In this document: piece after piece, positions 42,028 through 50,228 of the stretch | How the letters are laid out: each line of letters begins with the position of its first letter | Position numbering within the stretch: the stretch's first letter is position 1 | Source of the DNA: Rhizobium sp. Root1334 | Lineage (GTDB): Bacteria; Pseudomonadota; Alphaproteobacteria; Rhizobiales; Rhizobiaceae | NCBI RefSeq assembly: GCF_001426665.1 | Contig: NZ_LMEY01000001.1 | Location: forward strand, 316,054-380,053 | Reading direction: 5' to 3' | Length of the DNA: 64,000 nt | Notes under the pieces: model-generated | The model's input: only the letters and a program-made list of their open reading frames with translations | Databases searched by the model: none | Told to the model about the DNA's origin: nothing | Program-made: the position numbers and the translations under genes

Positions 42028-43209
42028 ATGCCTCTTGCCCTGTTTGCGCTGACGATCGCGGCCTATGCGATCGGAACCACGGAATTCGTCATTGTCGGCC
42101 TGTTGCCGACGGTTGCCACCGACCTCGGCATCACTCTGCCGCTGGCTGGCCTGATCGTCTCGATCTACGCGCTCGGCGTCACGTTTGGCGCCCCGATCCT
42201 CACTGCGTTGACCGGCCGCATCGAACGCAAGCCGCTGCTGCTCGGCCTGATGGCGCTGTTCGTTGCCGGCAATGCCATGGCGGCGCTCAGCCCGTCTTAC
42301 GAAACACTGCTCGTCGCCCGCGTTCTCTCGGCCTTTGCGCATGGCGTGTTCTTCTCCGTCGGCGCCACTATTGCCGCCGATCTCGTACCGGAAAACCGCC
42401 GCGCCTCGGCCATTGCGCTGATGTTCATGGGGCTCACCGTCGCCATCGTCACCGGCGTACCGCTCGGCACCCTCATCGGCCAGACATTCGGCTGGCGCGC
42501 CACCTTCTGGGCCGTGGCCGGTCTCGGTGTCATTGCGTTTGCGGCCATCGCCGTACTTCTGCCCTCCACCCTGTCGAAGGCGGCGCCCGCCAGCCTCCTC
42601 GATCAGGTCCGCGTACTCGGATCGGGCCGCCTGCTGCTGGTGTTCGGCATGACGGCGCTCGGTTATGGCGGTACGTTCGTCACCTTCACCTTCCTGGCGC
42701 CGATGCTGCAGGACGTCACTGGTTTTGCCGCCTCCTCCGTCAGCCTTGTGCTGGTGCTCTATGGCCTGGCAATTGCCGCCGGCAACATCATCGGCGGCCG
42801 TGTCGCCGACCGCAATCCGGTGAAGGCGCTGGTCTGGCTGTTTGCCGCCCAGACGGCGGTGCTGGTGATCTTCACCTTCACCTCCATCTCGACCGTGCCT
42901 GCCCTGATCACGCTGGCCGCGCTCGGCTTCCTGTCGTTCGCCAATGTACCCGGCCTGCAGCTCTATGTCGTGCAACTGGCCAAGCAGCACCGTCCCGGCG
43001 CCGTCGATGTCGCCTCGGCGCTGAACATCGCCGCCTTCAACCTCGGCATCGCGGCCGGTGCCTGGATCGGCGGACTGGTGGTCGCCTCACCGCTCGGGCT
43101 TCAGGCAACGCCATGGGTCGGCGCGATCCTGGTCGCCGGCGCCCTGGTGCTGACCATCATCAGCGGCATGCTCGACCGCAAGCCGGAGCCGATTGCCCAG
43201 GCTGCTTGA
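42028..43209 (+). CDS. MFS transporter (DHA1, AraJ/YdhP-like)
   Basis: Twelve-helix drug/metabolite proton antiporter of 393 residues. The opening ALFALTIAAYAIGTTEFVI is the signature of the AraJ/NepI/chloramphenicol-efflux branch, followed by the motif A-like GRIERKPLLLG and the motif C region GVPLGTLIGQTFGWR. AAAGGTG six bases before the ATG at 42028 sets the start. It is divergent to LysR and followed 98 bases later by an aldo-keto reductase, a common regulator-pump-reductase set against toxic carbonyl compounds. Substrate unknown. Confidence 0.9.
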   Translation: MPLALFALTIAAYAIGTTEFVIVGLLPTVATDLGITLPLAGLIVSIYALGVTFGAPILTALTGRIERKPLLLGLMALFVAGNAMAALSPSYETLLVARVLSAFAHGVFFSVGATIAADLVPENRRASAIALMFMGLTVAIVTGVPLGTLIGQTFGWRATFWAVAGLGVIAFAAIAVLLPSTLSKAAPASLLDQVRVLGSGRLLLVFGMTALGYGGTFVTFTFLAPMLQDVTGFAASSVSLVLVLYGLAIAAGNIIGGRVADRNPVKALVWLFAAQTAVLVIFTFTSISTVPALITLAALGFLSFANVPGLQLYVVQLAKQHRPGAVDVASALNIAAFNLGIAAGAWIGGLVVASPLGLQATPWVGAILVAGALVLTIISGMLDRKPEPIAQAA

Positions 43210-43262
43210 CGCAGGCAGCTTGACCAACACGGCGCACGCCACATCTATTAAGACATCATTCC

Positions 43263-43285
43263 AGACCCGGCCGTTCGCCGGGTCT
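43263..43285. other. Intercistronic hairpin between MFS and aldo-keto reductase genes
   Basis: AGACCCGGC, loop CGTTC, GCCGGGTCT: perfect 9-base stem ending 22 bases before the reductase ATG and just upstream of its AAGGA ribosome site. Without a T-run it may be a processing or stabilising element. Confidence 0.5.
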
Positions 43286-43307
43286 CCTCCCTGAAAGGAC
43301 ATTCCCC

Positions 43308-44141
43308 ATGCAGATAGTCAGCGCCAACGGTGCCAATATTCCCGCTCTCGGCTTCGGCACCTTCCGCATGCCCGGCCCCGATGTGCTGCGCATCGTGCCG
43401 CAGGCGATCAAGCTCGGCTTCCGCCATATCGATACGGCGCAGATCTATCGCAACGAAGCCGAAGTCGGCGAAGCAATCGAGGCATCCGGCGTTTCCCGCA
43501 GCGATATCTTCCTCACCACCAAGGTCTGGGTCGATCATTACAAGCACGCCGATTTTCTCGCCTCGGTCGATGAAAGCCTGAAGAAGCTGCGCACCGATTA
43601 TGTTGATCTCCTGCTCCTGCATTGGCCCAGCAGCGGAGTGCCGCTGGCCGAACAGATCGGCGCGCTGAATGCCGTGAAGAAGGCCGGCAAGGTGAAGAAT
43701 ATCGGCGTCAGCAATTTCAATACCACGCTGATGGCAAAATCGGTGGAATTGAGTGAAGCGCCGCTCGCCACCAACCAGATCGAATATCATCCCTACCTCG
43801 ACCAGACCAAAGTTCTGGAGGCTGCCCGCTCCACCGGCATGTCGATCACCGCCTATTATGCGATGGCCGATGGCAAGGTGCCGAACGAACCGCTTTTGAA
43901 AGACATCGGCGCAAGGCACGGCAAGACGGCGGCCCAGGTGGTGCTGCGCTGGCTTACCCAGCAGAAGGATGTAATCACGCTTTCGAAAACGGCAACGGAA
44001 AGCCGCCTGAAGGAAAATTTCGCTATTTTCGACTTCGACCTTTCCAGCGACGAGATGGCCGCGATCCACAAACTCGCCCGCCCGAACGGCCGCATCGTCA
44101 GCCCCGGTGGCCTCGCACCCGACTGGGACCGGGCGGACTGA
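43308..44141 (+). CDS. Aldo/keto reductase (2,5-diketo-D-gluconate reductase type)
   Basis: NADPH-dependent carbonyl reductase, TIM barrel, 277 residues. The catalytic tetrad is visible: Asp and Tyr in IDTAQIYRNE near 42-47, Lys in TTKVWVDH near 72 and His in LLLHWPSSG near 105. The NADPH-binding end is TLSKTATESRLKEN near 225. AGGA nine bases before the ATG. Downstream of the MFS pump under the LysR palindrome; reduces aldehydes, diketones or methylglyoxal in the family. Confidence 0.92.
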   Translation: MQIVSANGANIPALGFGTFRMPGPDVLRIVPQAIKLGFRHIDTAQIYRNEAEVGEAIEASGVSRSDIFLTTKVWVDHYKHADFLASVDESLKKLRTDYVDLLLLHWPSSGVPLAEQIGALNAVKKAGKVKNIGVSNFNTTLMAKSVELSEAPLATNQIEYHPYLDQTKVLEAARSTGMSITAYYAMADGKVPNEPLLKDIGARHGKTAAQVVLRWLTQQKDVITLSKTATESRLKENFAIFDFDLSSDEMAAIHKLARPNGRIVSPGGLAPDWDRAD

Positions 44142-44290
44142 TCCAGGACGACAGCCTCCACGCACTGCGCCGGCAGCCTTGAAAAGCTGGCGCAGTGACA
44201 ATCGGCTCCTCGGGCAGGCCATCTATTTCAACCCCGCTCATGTTCCGATAAGAGAGGCCAGGCCACAGCTGAGATGGCCGCGAGGGTTTC

Positions 44291-45457
44291 ATGCAGTCAT
44301 CACACGCCACCGCCGATTTCATGCCCGATTGGGCGGCCATCGTTGCCGTCATTCTTGGTGCATCGGCGTTTTCGGTGGCGCAGGGCATTACCTACCCACT
44401 GATTTCGCTGACGCTCGAAAGCCGCGGCGTGACCCCGGCGATGATCGGCTTCAATGCCGTCGGTTTTGCACTCGGCCTTGCCACATCGACGCTGATGATC
44501 GGCCAGTTGACGGCACGGCTCCGGACCGACAAGCTGATCATCATCAGCCTTGCGGGATGCTCGATGTGCCTTGCGACCTTTGCCGCGACTACCGCGCTGC
44601 CTGTCTGGTTTCTCGCCCGCTTTCTCCTCGGTTTCTTTGCCAGCCTGATCTTCATGCTGAGCGAGGCGTGGATGAACTCGGCCTGCCCCGACCGGCTGCG
44701 TGGCCGGGTTTCGGGCCTTTACGGCGCGGGTATCTGCGGCGGGTTCGCCGCCGGTCCGCTCGTCATTCCACTGATGGGAACGGAAGGTGGTTTCGGCTTC
44801 GCGTTGACGGCGGTCTATGTGGCGCTCGTCGCTTTTGCCACCGCCCTGTTGACGCTCTCTACCCGCACGACGCCGGAGGCCTCATCCACCCGTGACGTCT
44901 TCGTCTTCTTCCGCAGGGCGCCAGTGCTAATCGCCATGGTGCTTGCCTTTGGATTTTCAGACATCGCCGCGATCTCGGTGATGCCGGTCTATTTCGTCAA
45001 GACCGGCCATTCGCAGGCTTTTGCCGCACTCAGCGTCACGGTGCTGGCCTTGCCGACCGCCTTGGCCCAGCCGTTCATCGGCGTGCTGCTTGACCGGCTG
45101 CCGCGCCAGCGCGTGGCGATCGCCATGGGCGGGATCGGCGCCTTCGCCTTCCTGATCATCCCCTTCCTGACATCGCCGATTGCCATTCTGGCCGATTTTG
45201 CCTTGATCGGTGCTGCGAGCTTCTCGCTTTATACCTGCGCGCTGACGATGCTCGGCGAACAGTATCGCGGTAGCATGCTGGTGGCCGGAAGTGCTGCGTT
45301 TGCGCTTGCCTATGCGGTCGGCAGCGGCATGGGATCGGGCGCAACGGGATCGATCATGGATCTGTTCGGTGCTCACGCAGCCCCGGTCAGCGTTGGCTTG
45401 ATCCTGGTGGTTTTCACGCTGTTCATGGTTTTCACGATACGGCAGAAAGCGGCATGA
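44291..45457 (+). CDS. MFS transporter, YcaD/UMF-like
   Basis: Twelve-helix inner-membrane transporter of 388 residues. LGASAFSVAQGITYPLISLT opens TM1 and the region FMLSEAWMNSACPDRLRGRVSGLYGAGI near 120-145 (the YcaD signature AEAWLN...RGRV form) places it in the YcaD branch. A cytoplasmic loop with SSTRDVFVFFRR splits the halves. GAGG precedes the ATG at 44291. It lies 149 bases after the reductase on the same strand and may extend that unit, though the spacing allows its own promoter. Substrate unknown. Confidence 0.88.
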   Translation: MQSSHATADFMPDWAAIVAVILGASAFSVAQGITYPLISLTLESRGVTPAMIGFNAVGFALGLATSTLMIGQLTARLRTDKLIIISLAGCSMCLATFAATTALPVWFLARFLLGFFASLIFMLSEAWMNSACPDRLRGRVSGLYGAGICGGFAAGPLVIPLMGTEGGFGFALTAVYVALVAFATALLTLSTRTTPEASSTRDVFVFFRRAPVLIAMVLAFGFSDIAAISVMPVYFVKTGHSQAFAALSVTVLALPTALAQPFIGVLLDRLPRQRVAIAMGGIGAFAFLIIPFLTSPIAILADFALIGAASFSLYTCALTMLGEQYRGSMLVAGSAAFALAYAVGSGMGSGATGSIMDLFGAHAAPVSVGLILVVFTLFMVFTIRQKAA

Positions 45458-45467
45458 GCAACATCGG

Positions 45468-45839
45468 CTACACCTTCTTCAGTGTCCCCTGATGGAAGAC
45501 CATGCGCCAATGACCATTCGTTCGGCGCCAGATCGATGATCGCAGCACATGCCGGCCCTCACCTGCCGTTTCACAGGTGAGCAGCGCGACAGTCTCAGAG
45601 AGGCGTTTCAGCTGGTAGTTTTCCGATCGTACGGATGGCCCGGCAGGCTTTGCTTCGGCGGCCAGCGCGGCAATCGTATCGGCGCGGCCATAGGCCTGAC
45701 CGGAGCTGCCGATTTCGGTGAAATCCGCATCGAGCAATTCACTGGTCAAAAAAACAGAACCGCGCACCTGCGGGTCGTGGAGACGTTGCTCCAGTTGCCT
45801 CAGATGCGCGGCGAGATCGTTTTCGGACATATCGTCCAT
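45468..45839 (-). CDS. DUF4440 / NTF2-like small protein
   Basis: 123 residues with the cone-shaped NTF2/SnoaL fold pattern: LRQLEQRLHDP, LLDADFTEIGSSGQAYGR near 40 and SSIWRRTNGHWRMVFHQGT at the C-terminus, all typical of DUF4440. The pocket often binds a small ligand, but no catalytic residues are evident. ATG at 45830 is an alternative start; neither has a strong ribosome site. It is convergent with the MFS gene (10-base gap) and follows the 132-residue gene by 14 bases on the same strand. Confidence 0.8.
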   Translation of the reverse strand: MDDMSENDLAAHLRQLEQRLHDPQVRGSVFLTSELLDADFTEIGSSGQAYGRADTIAALAAEAKPAGPSVRSENYQLKRLSETVALLTCETAGEGRHVLRSSIWRRTNGHWRMVFHQGTLKKV

Positions 45840-45853
45840 ATGACTTCAGGCGA

Positions 45854-46252
45854 TCAGACGAACTGGCTGAGGCCAGGAACCGAGGCAACGACTTCGTCGA
45901 CCACGTCGGCGCCGGCTTGTTCCTTGGCATAACCGATGGTTTCCTTGGCAAGCGCGGTGATTTCGCCCATGCCGAGGCCTTGGCTCATCAGCTGCTGGCC
46001 GAGCGCCATGACGCCGCCGCCGGCGCCGACTGCGCTGAGCAAGCCACCGAGCAGACCACCACCGCCACCCGTGCCTTCGCCGTTATACTGCGCAATCAGT
46101 GCATCGGCGCCCGGAATGGCTTCGATCATCTTGGCAACCGGGCCGTCTGCCGCTTCGCGCTGCAGAAAGCCGAGCATCATGCCGATGGCCTTTTCAGCTG
46201 TTGCCGGGTCGATGCCGACATTTTCCGCAACGCGGGTGATCAGTTCGTTCAT
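45854..46252 (-). CDS. DUF2780/DUF2267-like small protein, glycine-rich
   Basis: 132 residues, function unknown. Residues 1-45 are helical (NELITRVAENVGIDPATAEKA), then a Gly run (GEGTGGGGGLLGGLL near 58-72) links to a C-terminal helical part (LGMGEITALAKETIGYAKEQ). The pattern resembles DUF2267/DUF2780 proteins. GGAGA six bases before the ATG at 46252 fixes the start; a longer frame is unsupported. A 16-base perfect palindrome lies 19 bases upstream, so expression is probably regulated. Precedes the DUF4440 gene by 14 bases, a likely two-gene unit. Confidence 0.72.
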   Translation of the reverse strand: MNELITRVAENVGIDPATAEKAIGMMLGFLQREAADGPVAKMIEAIPGADALIAQYNGEGTGGGGGLLGGLLSAVGAGGGVMALGQQLMSQGLGMGEITALAKETIGYAKEQAGADVVDEVVASVPGLSQFV

Positions 46253-46271
46253 GGTGATTCTCCTCAAATAT

Positions 46272-46287
46272 TTGACGTTAACGTCAA
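46272..46287. promoter_or_regulatory. 16-base perfect palindrome upstream of the DUF2780-like gene
   Basis: TTGACGTT/AACGTCAA at 46272-46287, 19 bases from the start codon. MerR-family sites such as those of LiuR have a similar ACGT-n-ACGT pattern, but no such regulator is adjacent. Confidence 0.6.
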
Positions 46288-46535
46288 GGTAAATTATCTG
46301 GAATTGAAACTCAAGCGCCCTTCGGTACGGGTATCCACAGCGCGAGAACGGCAATATCGTTTCATGCCTCGGTGGCAAATACAATGCGGCCATCCAGCGC
46401 GCAAATCCCGTCTTTTGCATGGCAATCCTTCTGTTGCCGCTGACCGGTACTCCTCCTATAACAGTGTTGAGAAAACAATGTGATGAAGGCTGGCGTGCTG
46501 CCGGCTTTCATTGGCGAAACGGAGACAAGGCCCAC

Positions 46536-48095
46536 ATGCTTGAGGACGGGAAGCTCTATATCGGCACCAGCCGGAAACCGGACGACACGATCAACAAGGG
46601 CGAATATCTGGATTTCAAATTCGGCAACCGTCACGGCCTCGTGACCGGGGCCACCGGCACCGGCAAGACCGTGACGCTGCAGATTCTGGCGGAGAGCTTT
46701 TCCAATGCCGGCGTGCCTGTTTTCTGTGCTGACGTGAAAGGCGACCTGTCCGGCATCGGCGCCATCGGCGAACCGAAGGACTGGGTGACCAAGCGGGCCG
46801 AACAGATCGGCTTCACCGATTTTGCCTTCCAGGAATTCCCGGTGATCTTCTGGGATCTCTATGGTGAAAAAGGCCACCGCGTGCGCACCACCATGTCGGA
46901 GATGGGGCCTTTGCTGCTCTCCCGGCTGATGAACGCCACCGATGCCCAGGAGGGCGTTATCAACATCGCCTTCAAGATCGCCGACGAAGGCGGGCTGCCG
47001 CTCTTGGATCTCAAGGATTTCCAGGCGATGCTCAACTACATGGCCGAAAATGCCTCGGCACTTTCGGGCAAATACGGGCTGATCTCCAAGGCCTCGGTCG
47101 GCTCCATCCAGCGCGAACTGCTGATCCTCGAGCAGCAGGGCGCCAAGAATTTTTTCGGCGAACCGGCGCTCAAGGTGTCCGATATCATGCGCACCACCCG
47201 CGACGGCCGCGGCGCCATCTCGGTTCTGGCTGCCGACAAGCTGATGATGAACCCGCGCCTCTACGGCACATTCCTGCTCTGGCTGATGTCGGAACTGTTC
47301 GAGGAACTGCCCGAGATCGGCGATCCCGACAAGCCGAGACTGGTTTTCTTCTTCGACGAAGCGCATCTGCTGTTCAACGATGCACCGAAGGTTCTGCTGG
47401 AGCGCATCGAGCAGGTCGTGCGCCTGATCCGTTCCAAGGGCGTCGGCATCTATTTCGTCACCCAGAACCCGCTCGACGTGCCGGAAACCGTGCTGGCGCA
47501 GCTCGGTAACCGCATCCAGCATGCGCTGCGCGCCTATACTCCGCGCGAACAGAAGGCCGTGAAGACGGCGGCTGACACCTTCCGTCCCAACCCGGATTTC
47601 GACTGCGCCACGGTCATCACCAACCTTGGCACCGGCGAGGCTTTGGTCTCGACGCTCGAAGGCAAAGGCTCGCCATCAATGGTCGAGCGCACGCTGATCC
47701 GCCCGCCGTCGAGCCGAGCCGGCCCGCTGACCGAGGCCGAACGCGCCAACATCATGAGCATCAGTCCCGTCGCGGGCCAGTATGACAAGGATGTCGACCG
47801 GGAATCGGCCTATGAGCTTTTGGCCCAGCGCGCCGCCAAGGCAACACAGCAGGCGGAGGATACTCGGGAGACTTCGGAAGCTCCGCCGCCAGCCGCCCCC
47901 GGCGGCAGCCGCTGGACCCTGCCCGGCTTCGGCGATGACGATGCGCAGGCGCCGTCACAACCCAAGCCGAAGCCCCGCGCCGGTTATCAGCGCGAAACCG
48001 TCGCGGAAGCGGCAATGAAATCGGTTGCCCGCACCGTCGCCTCCTCACTCGGAAGGGCTTTGGTGCGCGGCATTTTGGGAAGCTTGAGGCGATAA
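46536..48095 (+). CDS. yjgR: HerA-like DUF853 ATPase (YjgR family)
   Basis: P-loop ATPase of the HerA/FtsK-related DUF853 family, 519 residues. Walker A is VTGATGTGKTVTLQ near 36, the strand after it holds FCADVKGDLSG, Walker B is LVFFFDEAHLLF near 270, and an arginine-finger region ALRAYTPREQKAVK lies near 330. The C-terminal 80 residues are Pro/Ala-rich and then basic (SLGRALVRGILGSLRR). AAGG five bases before the ATG at 46536; the longer frame is unsupported. Biological role is unknown in bacteria. Ends in a strong terminator. Confidence 0.9.
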   Translation: MLEDGKLYIGTSRKPDDTINKGEYLDFKFGNRHGLVTGATGTGKTVTLQILAESFSNAGVPVFCADVKGDLSGIGAIGEPKDWVTKRAEQIGFTDFAFQEFPVIFWDLYGEKGHRVRTTMSEMGPLLLSRLMNATDAQEGVINIAFKIADEGGLPLLDLKDFQAMLNYMAENASALSGKYGLISKASVGSIQRELLILEQQGAKNFFGEPALKVSDIMRTTRDGRGAISVLAADKLMMNPRLYGTFLLWLMSELFEELPEIGDPDKPRLVFFFDEAHLLFNDAPKVLLERIEQVVRLIRSKGVGIYFVTQNPLDVPETVLAQLGNRIQHALRAYTPREQKAVKTAADTFRPNPDFDCATVITNLGTGEALVSTLEGKGSPSMVERTLIRPPSSRAGPLTEAERANIMSISPVAGQYDKDVDRESAYELLAQRAAKATQQAEDTRETSEAPPPAAPGGSRWTLPGFGDDDAQAPSQPKPKPRAGYQRETVAEAAMKSVARTVASSLGRALVRGILGSLRR

Positions 48096-48117
48096 ACGCC
48101 GCATCGGCTTGGAACGC

Positions 48118-48150
48118 AAAACGGCGGCCCCGATGTGGCCGCCGTTTTTT
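48118..48150. terminator. Bidirectional terminator between yjgR and ohr
   Basis: AAAACGGCGGCC (48118-48129), loop CCGATGT, GGCCGCCGTTTT (48137-48148), then TT. It serves the convergent yjgR and ohr genes. Confidence 0.85.
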
Positions 48151-48172
48151 ATTTGTCCGATCCTGCCTCGCG

Positions 48173-48595
48173 TTAGGCGAGCTTGGCCGAGATTTCGGTC
48201 GAGGTGCGGAGCGCATGGCTGTAGGGGCAAACGATATGGGCTGCAGCGACGAGCTTTTCGCCGACTTCGCGATCGACGCCCGGCAGGCTGACGGAGATCG
48301 ACGGGCTGATGTAGAAGCCGGTGCCGTCTTCGCGCGGACCGATGCCGACCGTTGCGGTGACCGTTGCGTCTTCCGGAATCTTGACCTTTTCCTTGCCGGC
48401 GACAAATTTCAGCGCGCCGAGGAAGCAGGCGGAATAGCCGGCTGCAAACAGCTGTTCAGGATTGGTGCCGGTCGCGCCATCGCCGCCGAGTTCCTTCGGA
48501 ACGGTGAGCGTCACATCGAGAACACCGTCTTCACTGACGGCATGGCCGGCGCGGCCACCGGTTGCGGAAGCTTTGGTTGTGTAGAGAATAGGCAT
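48173..48595 (-). CDS. ohr: Organic hydroperoxide resistance protein Ohr
   Basis: Thiol peroxidase that reduces fatty-acid and other organic hydroperoxides with lipoylated partners. 140 residues with both redox cysteines: GYSACFLGAL near 55 and IVCPYSHALR near 123. The start ILYTTKASATGGRAG is typical. GGAGA precedes the start by five bases. Divergent to ohrR with a near-perfect palindrome between them; expression should be induced by organic peroxides through OhrR oxidation. Confidence 0.95.
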   Translation of the reverse strand: MPILYTTKASATGGRAGHAVSEDGVLDVTLTVPKELGGDGATGTNPEQLFAAGYSACFLGALKFVAGKEKVKIPEDATVTATVGIGPREDGTGFYISPSISVSLPGVDREVGEKLVAAAHIVCPYSHALRTSTEISAKLA

Positions 48596-48685
48596 GTCTG
48601 TCTCCTTACTGTCTCAGCGGGTTGATGGCGGGGCAAAGTGTTGCCTGATTTTTAAATAGCGCATAATTTAATTGTACGCAATATA

Positions 48686-48704
48686 ATTTTGCAAATTGCA
48701 AAAT
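48686..48704. promoter_or_regulatory. Probable OhrR operator
   Basis: Perfect inverted arms ATTTTGCAA and TTGCAAAAT around one central A, in the AT-rich ohr-ohrR spacer, 27 bases before the ohrR start and 90 from the ohr start. OhrR is known to bind AT-rich palindromes between these genes. Confidence 0.75.
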
Positions 48705-48730
48705 GGTGCACGAACTGCGAAAATGGCATT

Positions 48731-49210
48731 ATGACCAATGATCAAGACATGCGTAAGGACGATCTGAAAGAGGGCGATGCTCTGGCGCTTGGCCAGCAGC
48801 TCTGTTTTGCCGTCTACTCGGTGGCCCATGCCTTCAACCGGACCTACAAGCCTCTGCTTGAAAAGTTCGGCCTGACCTACCCGCAATATCTGGTGCTTCT
48901 GGCGCTCTGGCAGCAGGATCGGATGACGGTAAAGGGGATAGGCGAGGAACTGGGGCTGGATTCAGGCACGCTCTCGCCGTTGCTGAAGCGGCTGGAAACC
49001 GCCGGATTCGTCAGCCGTATTCGCGATAAAGGCGACGAGCGTCAGGTGATCGTGACGCTGACCCCAAAGGGCCAGGCGCTGAAGACCGATGCTTTCGGCA
49101 TCCTGACGGAAATCGGCAAGGCGACGGGATGCAGCATGGCGGAAGCCGCAGCCCTGCGGTCAGCGCTGCATGGCCTCAGCAATCATCTTGGTGAAAACCA
49201 GCAATCCTGA
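48731..49210 (+). CDS. ohrR: MarR-family peroxide sensor OhrR
   Basis: Repressor of ohr, 159 residues. The peroxide-sensing cysteine is Cys25 in GQQLCFAVYSVAHAF; the winged helix is at about 60-105 (LTYPQYLVLLALWQ, SGTLSPLLKRLETAG, RDKGDERQVIV). The open frame continues upstream to a TTG at 48689, but ATG at 48731 gives normal family length; the ribosome site is weak. A C-terminal cysteine (GCSMAEA) could serve in a two-cysteine mechanism. Divergent to ohr. Confidence 0.93.
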   Translation: MTNDQDMRKDDLKEGDALALGQQLCFAVYSVAHAFNRTYKPLLEKFGLTYPQYLVLLALWQQDRMTVKGIGEELGLDSGTLSPLLKRLETAGFVSRIRDKGDERQVIVTLTPKGQALKTDAFGILTEIGKATGCSMAEAAALRSALHGLSNHLGENQQS

Positions 49211-49238
49211 GACGGCAATCCGCCACCGTGCAGGATTT

Positions 49239-50027
49239 TCAGATCACCAGGATCGGTGCCTTGTCGCGCACGCGATCATAGAGATCGATGACATCCTGGT
49301 TGATCAGACGGACGCAGCCGGACGATACGGCCTTGCCGATCGACTGCCATTCCGGCGACCCGTGCAGGCGGTAAAGCGTGTCTTCGCCGTTCTGGAAGAT
49401 ATACATCGCCCGCGCGCCGAGCGGGTTGTCGAGCCCCGGCGCCATGCCACCGTTGGCAATCGAGTATTTTTCCAGATGCGGCTGACGCGCCACCATCTCG
49501 TTCGGCGGCTTCCAGCGCGGCCATTTCTGCTTCCACTGGAGGACGCCCCTGCCCGACCAGGCAAAGCCCTCGCGACCGATACCGACGCCGTAGCGCATCG
49601 CCGAGCCGTTGGAGAGGATGAGGTAAAGAAAACGCTCGCCGGTATCGACGATGATTGTGCCGGGCTTCTCGCCGAACGTGTTGTCGACCTGCTGACGGTA
49701 GAAGCGGGCATCGATCTGTTCGTAAGGCACCGCCGGGATATTGAAGCCACCATCGAATTTGGGGCCGTACATTTCGGCATAATAGGCCGATTGCAGAGGC
49801 AGGCCCGTCGGGGTCATGCCATTGCCAACCGGACCTTCCAGCTCGGCGCCGTAGCGCGGATCGGCAAAACGGCCCTCCTGGGACGGGTCGCGAAAATAGG
49901 GCGCTGTTTCGGCGCGGAAACGGTCGGTGTTCATCGAAGATGCACAGCCCGCAAGGCCAGCGGACGCGACCGCAAGCCCGGACATATTGAGGAACTGCCG
50001 GCGGGAGAGAGCTTTTGAAAGGGTCAT
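49239..50027 (-). CDS. L,D-transpeptidase (YkuD) with RR/lipobox signal
   Basis: Periplasmic enzyme forming 3-3 peptidoglycan cross-links or attaching envelope proteins to the wall. 262 residues: residues 1-30 carry SRRQFLNMSG plus a hydrophobic run ending LAGC, a twin-arginine-like signal combined with a lipobox. The YkuD domain ends with RLHGSPEWQSIGKAVSSGCVRL near 235, containing the catalytic cysteine. Start at 50027 is chosen by the signal; AGAG is a weak ribosome site. ErfK-type catalytic activity is standard for the family. It is 28 bases from the convergent ohrR. Confidence 0.9.
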   Translation of the reverse strand: MTLSKALSRRQFLNMSGLAVASAGLAGCASSMNTDRFRAETAPYFRDPSQEGRFADPRYGAELEGPVGNGMTPTGLPLQSAYYAEMYGPKFDGGFNIPAVPYEQIDARFYRQQVDNTFGEKPGTIIVDTGERFLYLILSNGSAMRYGVGIGREGFAWSGRGVLQWKQKWPRWKPPNEMVARQPHLEKYSIANGGMAPGLDNPLGARAMYIFQNGEDTLYRLHGSPEWQSIGKAVSSGCVRLINQDVIDLYDRVRDKAPILVI

Positions 50028-50228
50028 TGAACTCTGTAATTCCGTTGACGCATATGGCGAAGACGCGGCCGGTGGCCACGCAGGCATTCTATCCCGGCAG
50101 CAAATACCGATCTCTTGCCACAAGTATGGCAATTGCGGCTGGATCGGGGCTTGCGGCCGCTCGATGCCATCACGACTGCGAGAGGAAACGCCTGCGATGC
50201 AAAAACGCCACAGGAACCCCCGCCGGGT

